A stretch of 18,982 nt of DNA from an uncultured bacterium (GTDB lineage: Bacteria; Desulfobacterota; Desulfobulbia; Desulfobulbales; Desulfobulbaceae): positions 1 to 18,982 of the forward strand of contig CAIMMA010000294.1 in NCBI GenBank assembly GCA_903842475.1, given 5' to 3'. The notes beneath the pieces were generated by a model, which did not search any database, was not told where the DNA came from, and worked only from the letters and a program-made list of their open reading frames with translations. Positions within the stretch are counted from its first letter, which is position 1. The number at the start of each line of letters is the position of its first letter. Made by a program: the position numbers and the translations under genes. Positions 14,812-18,982 of this stretch are shown here, one piece after another.

Positions 14812-16362
14812 TTACAGCGGAATATTGCCGTGTTTTTTCATCGGGATAGTGTCACGTTTCCCTTGAATCGACTCAAACGCATTGATGATACGGTACCGCG
14901 TTTCAGCGGGCTCAATAACATCGTCGATGTAGCCACGCTCAGCGGCGCAGTATGGATTCGAGAACTGTTCGTTGTATTCGTTCTCTTTTTCAACCAGAAA
15001 CGCCTTGGGGTCATCAGCAGATTTGGCACCTTTGGCATAGAGGACCTCAACCGCCCCCTTAGAACCCATAACCGCGATTTCACCGGTCGGCCAGGAGTAG
15101 TTAATATCGGTCCGTAAATGCTTTGATGACATAACGCAATAGGCGCCGCCGTACGATTTGCGGGTAATAACCGTTACTTTTGGAACGGTCGATTCAGCAT
15201 AGGCGTACAGCATTTTGGCGCCGTTGCGGATAACGCCGCCGAACTCCTGGTTGGTGCCGGGCAAAAATCCGGGAACATCGACAAAGGTGAGTATTGGAAT
15301 ATTGAAGCAGTCACAGAAACGTACAAAACGAGCGCCCTTGATGGAAGAATCGATATCAAGAACACCGGCATAGTACGAAGGCTGATTAGCAACAATACCA
15401 ATGCTCCGACCGCCGTAACGGGCAAAGCCGACGATGATATTTGGGGCAAAATTTTTCTTGATTTCAAAGAAGATGCCGTTATCAGCCGTCTCGGTGATAA
15501 CCTTCTTCATGTCATAAGCGGCGTTGGGATTATCCGGAATGATCTCGTTAAGAACAGCAGATTTTCGGGTGATAGGATCGTCGCAGGGAACATCCGGAGG
15601 ATTCTCCATGTTATTCTGCGGCAGGTAGGACAGAAGATCCTTGATATACTGGATGGCATCGTCCTCGTTTTCGGCCGCATAGTCGGTTACGCCGCTTTTT
15701 GTGGTATGCATGATGGCACCACCCAAAGCCTCGGTGGTAACGTCTTCATGGCACACAGATTTTACGACCTTAGGACCGGTGAGGAACATGTAGGACTGGA
15801 TCTTGACCTGAATGATAAAGTCGGTCAGCGCGGGAGAGTACACCGCACCACCGGCGCAGGGTCCAAAAATACCGGAAATCTGAGGTACTACCCCTGAAGA
15901 AAGAACGTTCCGGGTAAAAATTTCAGTATACCCGGCGAGAGCTTCGATACCCTCTTGGATACGGGCGCCACCAGAGTCGTTTAAGCCAATCACGGGCATA
16001 CCGTTCTTCACGCCAAGATCCATGACCTTGCAGATCTTCTCAGCTAAGGTACCGGAAAGCGATCCAGCCAAAACCGAGAAGTCCTGAGCGTAGAGATAGA
16101 CGCCACGGCCATTCACCTTTCCATAACCGGTGATGATACCGTCGCCAAGGAATTTGGTTTTTTCCATACCAAAATTGTAGCAGCGGTGCAGCTTGAAGGC
16201 ATCGTATTCTTCAAAGGTTCCTGGGTCGAGCAGAGCCTGGATACGCTCACGGGCCGTTTTTTTTCCTTTTTGGTGAATCTTGTCAATTTTATCCTGACCG
16301 CCGCCCAACAAGGCTTTGGCCCGCTTTTGCTTCAGCTGCTCTATTTTTTCTTTTGTACTCAT
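14812..16362 (-). CDS. mmdA: methylmalonyl-CoA carboxyltransferase (12S / MmdA / PccB type)
   Basis: Carboxyltransferase that exchanges a carboxyl group between methylmalonyl-CoA/propionyl-CoA and biotin. At 516 residues it has the usual length for the 12S subunit of transcarboxylase, MmdA or PccB. Two crotonase-like halves are visible: the N half has KKTARERI (34-41), NDSGGARIQEG (128-138) and the first oxyanion-hole loop GPCAGGA (167-173); the C half has the VPGFLPG segment and the second loop YGGAYCVM (GGA at 405-407). AAGGAG precedes the start at the right distance. It follows sucD by about 100 bp and precedes the small subunit and oadA. With a biotin-carrying OadA partner and no biotin carboxylase in the cluster, transcarboxylase is favoured over propionyl-CoA carboxylase. 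Confidence 0.93.
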   Translation of the reverse strand: MSTKEKIEQLKQKRAKALLGGGQDKIDKIHQKGKKTARERIQALLDPGTFEEYDAFKLHRCYNFGMEKTKFLGDGIITGYGKVNGRGVYLYAQDFSVLAGSLSGTLAEKICKVMDLGVKNGMPVIGLNDSGGARIQEGIEALAGYTEIFTRNVLSSGVVPQISGIFGPCAGGAVYSPALTDFIIQVKIQSYMFLTGPKVVKSVCHEDVTTEALGGAIMHTTKSGVTDYAAENEDDAIQYIKDLLSYLPQNNMENPPDVPCDDPITRKSAVLNEIIPDNPNAAYDMKKVITETADNGIFFEIKKNFAPNIIVGFARYGGRSIGIVANQPSYYAGVLDIDSSIKGARFVRFCDCFNIPILTFVDVPGFLPGTNQEFGGVIRNGAKMLYAYAESTVPKVTVITRKSYGGAYCVMSSKHLRTDINYSWPTGEIAVMGSKGAVEVLYAKGAKSADDPKAFLVEKENEYNEQFSNPYCAAERGYIDDVIEPAETRYRIINAFESIQGKRDTIPMKKHGNIPL

Positions 16363-16415
16363 GCTTTCTCCTTGCGGCAGAATTCAATAAAGATTCCGTG
16401 CTCGATTATAAAAGC

Positions 16416-16454
16416 AGTGACTGTTCCGAATAGAATGCAGTCGAAACAGTCACT
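16416..16454 (-). other. stem-loop between sucD and the 12S-type gene
   Basis: AGTGACTGTTCCG (16416-16428) and CGAAACAGTCACT (16442-16454) form a 13-bp stem with one mismatch and a 13-base loop, starting 12 bases after the sucD stop on the transcribed strand. It is followed by GCTTTTA, a short T run, so it may be a leaky terminator or a processing/stability element that sets different levels for suc and transcarboxylase genes. Confidence 0.65.
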
Positions 16455-16466
16455 AGATTAGTCAAA

Positions 16467-17342
16467 TCATCCTTTAAAGACTTCTTTACAAAGTTTCCCC
16501 ATATTCCCAAGATTTTCGCAATGATGTACGCCACTTGACTTCATTGCCGCGATCTTGGCTTCGGCGGTACCCTTGCCGCCGCTGACAATGGCACCCGCAT
16601 GGCCCATTCGGCGACCAGGAGGAGCCGTCAAGCCGGCAATAAAACCGAAGACCGGTTTTTTCATATTGGCTTTGATCCAGTCACAAGCGTCTTCTTCTGC
16701 GTTACCGCCGATCTCGCCAACCATGACAACGGCCTTGGTGTCGGGATCTTCGTTGAATGCTTTGAGGCTATCGATGAAATTGGTGCCGTTAATGGGGTCG
16801 CCACCGAGACCAATGCAGGTTGTCTGACCGAAACCGACTTGGGTCAACTGATGCACTACCTCGTATGTCAGGGTTCCAGAACGGGAAACAACACCGAAGG
16901 GTCCGCCGGGTTTGTGCATCGGTCCAGGCATGATGCCGATCTTGCATTCGCCGGGGGTGATGATGCCCGGACAGTTCGGTCCGATCAGACGGGTAGTGGT
17001 GTTGGCCAAATAATTTTTGACCCGCATCATATCAAGAACCGGCAGACCTTCGGTAATACAGACCACCAATTCAACGCCGGCATCAGCGGCTTCCATGATG
17101 GCATCAGCGGCAAAAGGCGGCGGTACCAGGATCATGGAAGCGTTGCAACCGGTCTTTTCGCGTGCCTCTTTGACGGAATTGAAAATCGGCACCTCGTCCA
17201 TCTTTTGGCCACCCTTGCCAGGAGTAACACCCGCGACAACGTTGGTGCCGTAGGCAATACAGCTTCGAGTGTGAAATTGGCCTTCCTGTCCAGTAATTCC
17301 TTGCACAACTAAACGTGTATTTTTATTAACAAAAACGCTCAT
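16467..17342 (-). CDS. sucD: succinyl-CoA synthetase alpha subunit
   Basis: Binds CoA and carries the phospho-His during interconversion of succinyl-CoA and succinate with formation of ATP (or GTP). The 291-residue protein is a full-length SucD: N-terminal CoA-binding Rossmann fold with VQGITGQEGQFHT (13-25) and GVTPGKGG, the IGPNCPGI segment, and the active-site H248 in MGHAGAIVSGGKGTA. GAGGAA precedes the ATG. The partner sucC lies upstream with an unusually long spacer of 174 bp. In the methylmalonyl-CoA route this enzyme links succinate to succinyl-CoA, the substrate of methylmalonyl-CoA mutase, which is not in the window. Confidence 0.97.
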   Translation of the reverse strand: MSVFVNKNTRLVVQGITGQEGQFHTRSCIAYGTNVVAGVTPGKGGQKMDEVPIFNSVKEAREKTGCNASMILVPPPFAADAIMEAADAGVELVVCITEGLPVLDMMRVKNYLANTTTRLIGPNCPGIITPGECKIGIMPGPMHKPGGPFGVVSRSGTLTYEVVHQLTQVGFGQTTCIGLGGDPINGTNFIDSLKAFNEDPDTKAVVMVGEIGGNAEEDACDWIKANMKKPVFGFIAGLTAPPGRRMGHAGAIVSGGKGTAEAKIAAMKSSGVHHCENLGNMGKLCKEVFKG

Positions 17343-17516
17343 TATCTTTTCCTCTATGGGGTATAAGTTATTTTGCCTCTGAAATCTGAGTCTTCAATAT
17401 CCAGCGGTCATTGTTGGTGCACCTAAAACCGATCGACTCTTCCGCGCTGCCCAGGTTTCTTCTGTCCCGGGACGGGAACAACAGGTTGGGCGCCGCCAAT
17501 CAGAACTCATCTTTCA
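17343..17516 (-). other. long structured spacer between sucC and sucD
   Basis: sucC and sucD are usually nearly adjacent; here 174 bp lie between them with no ORF. Close to sucC the spacer contains the palindrome GTCCCGGGAC and flanking GCGCCCA/TGGGC stretches that can pair across it, suggesting a structured RNA. No clear terminator T run or promoter was found. Confidence 0.5.
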
Positions 17517-18674
17517 TCAGGAAACGATCTTGGCCACTTTCTCGGCAGCATCGGCGAGATCCTTGGCGTTGATCAGATCCAGCCCGGATTCGGCGAGGAT
17601 TTTCCGGCCCTGTTCAACGTTGGTGCCTTCCATACGGACAACGACCGGGACGGAAAGTTTGAGTTTGGTCGCTGCTTGAACGACACCCTGAGCCAGGATA
17701 TCACAACGAAGAATACCACCGAATACATTGATCAGAATACCCTTGACGGCAGGATCCTTCATAATCAGACGGAAACCGTTTTCAATGGCCTCGGCATTAG
17801 CTCCGCCTCCGACATCGAGGAAGTTGGCAGGAGAGGCCCCAGCCATCTTGACGATATCCATGGTGGCCATAGCCAACCCGGCACCGTTGACGATGTTGCC
17901 AACGTTGCCATCCAGATTGATATAGTTGAGACCATACTGGGCGGCCTCGGCTTCAACCGGATCTTCCTCGTCGATATCCCGCATTTCCTTGACATCGGGA
18001 TGACGGAACAAGGCATTGCCATCGATGTCCATTTTGGCATCAAGGGCAAGGATGTCGCCTTCGGCGGTGATGATCAGGGGGTTGATCTCGACCATGGAGC
18101 AATCATAGGCGACAAACAACTCATAAAGATTTTTAGCGACGGCCGACATCTTCTTCTGGAGATCCTTCTCGATCTCAAGACCGAAGCATATCTTGCGGGC
18201 ATGAAACGGTTGGAATCCTGTGATCGGGCTGACATTGACCGTAATAATACGCTCAGGGGTCTTGGCCGCTACTTCCTCAATGTCCATACCACCGTCCTGA
18301 CTGCAGATGATGGTGACGGTCGCAGTCTCACGATCCGGGATGATACACAGGTAAAGCTCTTTCTTAATATTTAAGCCCTGCTCAACGAGAACTTTATGAA
18401 CTTTCTTTCCTTGGGCACCGGTCTGCTTGGTAACCAGGGTCATACCAATAATGGAGTCGGCAACCGTTTTAACGTCTGCCTTGGTTTTCGCTAACTTAAC
18501 CCCACCGCCCTTGCCGCGACCACCGGCATGAACCTGGGCCTTGACAACCACGGGCAGACCGAATTCATCAGCAATTTTTTCTACTTCTGCTGTGGTGAAG
18601 GCAAGCTTACCATTGGGTGTCGGTACATTGTATTTTCGAAATAATTCTTTAGCCTGATACTCATGAATTTTCAT
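17517..18674 (-). CDS. sucC: succinyl-CoA synthetase beta subunit
   Basis: Nucleotide- and succinate-binding subunit of succinyl-CoA synthetase. The 385 residues match the usual length: an ATP-grasp domain at the N terminus (MKIHEYQAKELF, VVKAQVHAGGRGKGGGV, VEINPL with its metal ligands) and a C-terminal ligase domain (NGAGLAMATMD, FLDVGGGANAE, INVFGGILRCD). AAAGGA precedes the ATG. It is the first gene of the leftward set sucC-sucD-12S-small subunit-oadA. Whether ATP or GTP is used cannot be decided by eye. Confidence 0.97.
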   Translation of the reverse strand: MKIHEYQAKELFRKYNVPTPNGKLAFTTAEVEKIADEFGLPVVVKAQVHAGGRGKGGGVKLAKTKADVKTVADSIIGMTLVTKQTGAQGKKVHKVLVEQGLNIKKELYLCIIPDRETATVTIICSQDGGMDIEEVAAKTPERIITVNVSPITGFQPFHARKICFGLEIEKDLQKKMSAVAKNLYELFVAYDCSMVEINPLIITAEGDILALDAKMDIDGNALFRHPDVKEMRDIDEEDPVEAEAAQYGLNYINLDGNVGNIVNGAGLAMATMDIVKMAGASPANFLDVGGGANAEAIENGFRLIMKDPAVKGILINVFGGILRCDILAQGVVQAATKLKLSVPVVVRMEGTNVEQGRKILAESGLDLINAKDLADAAEKVAKIVS

Positions 18675-18982
18675 AGACGCATCCTTTTGCGGTGAACCCG
18701 ACTTTTGCGGTACAGGTCCCCCAGAGAAGTAAAAATGTTAATTCAAGTCCCTGTGACAATGACATACTACGTGGTGCAACAAGTGATGGACACGTTATTA
18801 CCGAGGTGAACCGGCACAAAGCAAGGGGAAATTTCCGCATGCCAATACGCATTTTGGCATACGCTCTAGAGCTCCCAAAAACCTGTGCAGAGTCGTTCCG
18901 AAAACAAGGCCCATCGCCTCCCACACCTTCAAAAACCTTATAAAATGATGGTGTTATAACAACCCAGCAAAGTACGAGTCAA
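18675..18982. other. leader and promoter region of the suc-transcarboxylase set
   Basis: About 300 bp without a believable gene. It carries a promoter at the window edge and, in the predicted leader, an inverted repeat CGCATGCCAA (18836-18845) / TTGGCATACG (18854-18863) with an 8-base loop, directly followed by the palindrome GCTCTAGAGC (18863-18872). These may be a leader hairpin or operator. Confidence 0.5.
18953..18982 (-). promoter_or_regulatory. sigma70 promoter candidate for the sucC operon
   Basis: On the minus strand TTGACT (18982-18977), an 18-base spacer and TATAAC (18958-18953): five of six consensus bases in each box. A transcript would start near 18946, leaving a leader of about 270 bases before sucC. 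Confidence 0.55.

Overview
This window looks like a chromosomal segment of an anaerobic, propionate-cycle bacterium. A sulfate-reducing or sulfur-disproportionating member of the Desulfobulbales (Desulfobacterota) is my best guess. This is inferred from the gene set (methylmalonyl-CoA:pyruvate transcarboxylase parts next to succinyl-CoA synthetase, and a DctBD-controlled TRAP transporter), not from a phylogenetic marker. I see no rRNA, tRNA, CRISPR array, insertion sequence or phage gene. GC content looks moderate and even across the coding regions.

Left part (1-6577): a two-component system, DctB sensor kinase and DctD sigma54 activator, reads rightward and ends at a strong hairpin terminator. 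Facing it is a leftward dctP-dctQ-dctM operon for a tripartite TRAP transporter of C4-dicarboxylate type. A GG-N10-GC sigma54-type promoter candidate lies about 115 bp upstream of dctP, as expected if DctD controls the operon. A long perfect hairpin separates dctP from dctQ, and dctQ/dctM overlap by 4 bp. DctQ carries an unusual acidic cytoplasmic tail with a duplicated motif.

Middle part (6578-12390): a universal stress protein gene with a near-consensus sigma70 promoter and its own terminator; a stretch of about 500 bp with several hairpins and no convincing gene; a stand-alone lysine 2,3-aminomutase-like radical SAM enzyme; an HDOD-GGDEF diguanylate cyclase with intact catalytic and inhibitory sites; and a malyl-CoA/methylmalyl-CoA lyase of the CitE-like family. 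All read rightward.

Right part (12506-18982): a leftward set sucC, sucD, a 12S/MmdA-type carboxyltransferase, a 64-residue OadG/MmdD-tail-like small subunit, and an OadA-type (5S) carboxyltransferase fused to a biotin carrier (1.3S). It ends at a strong bidirectional terminator shared with the lyase gene. No biotin carboxylase and no membrane decarboxylase pump (OadB/MmdB) lies among them, so the set fits a soluble methylmalonyl-CoA:pyruvate transcarboxylase. Together with succinyl-CoA synthetase it covers the central steps between pyruvate/oxaloacetate, succinate and methylmalonyl-CoA/propionyl-CoA. The TRAP system would import the C4 acids that feed this route.

The main points of interest are the transcarboxylase cluster with its membrane-anchor-less small subunit, the GAFTDA variant in DctD, the duplicated DctQ tail, the active-site register of the short aminomutase, and several unexplained hairpins in the non-coding stretches.
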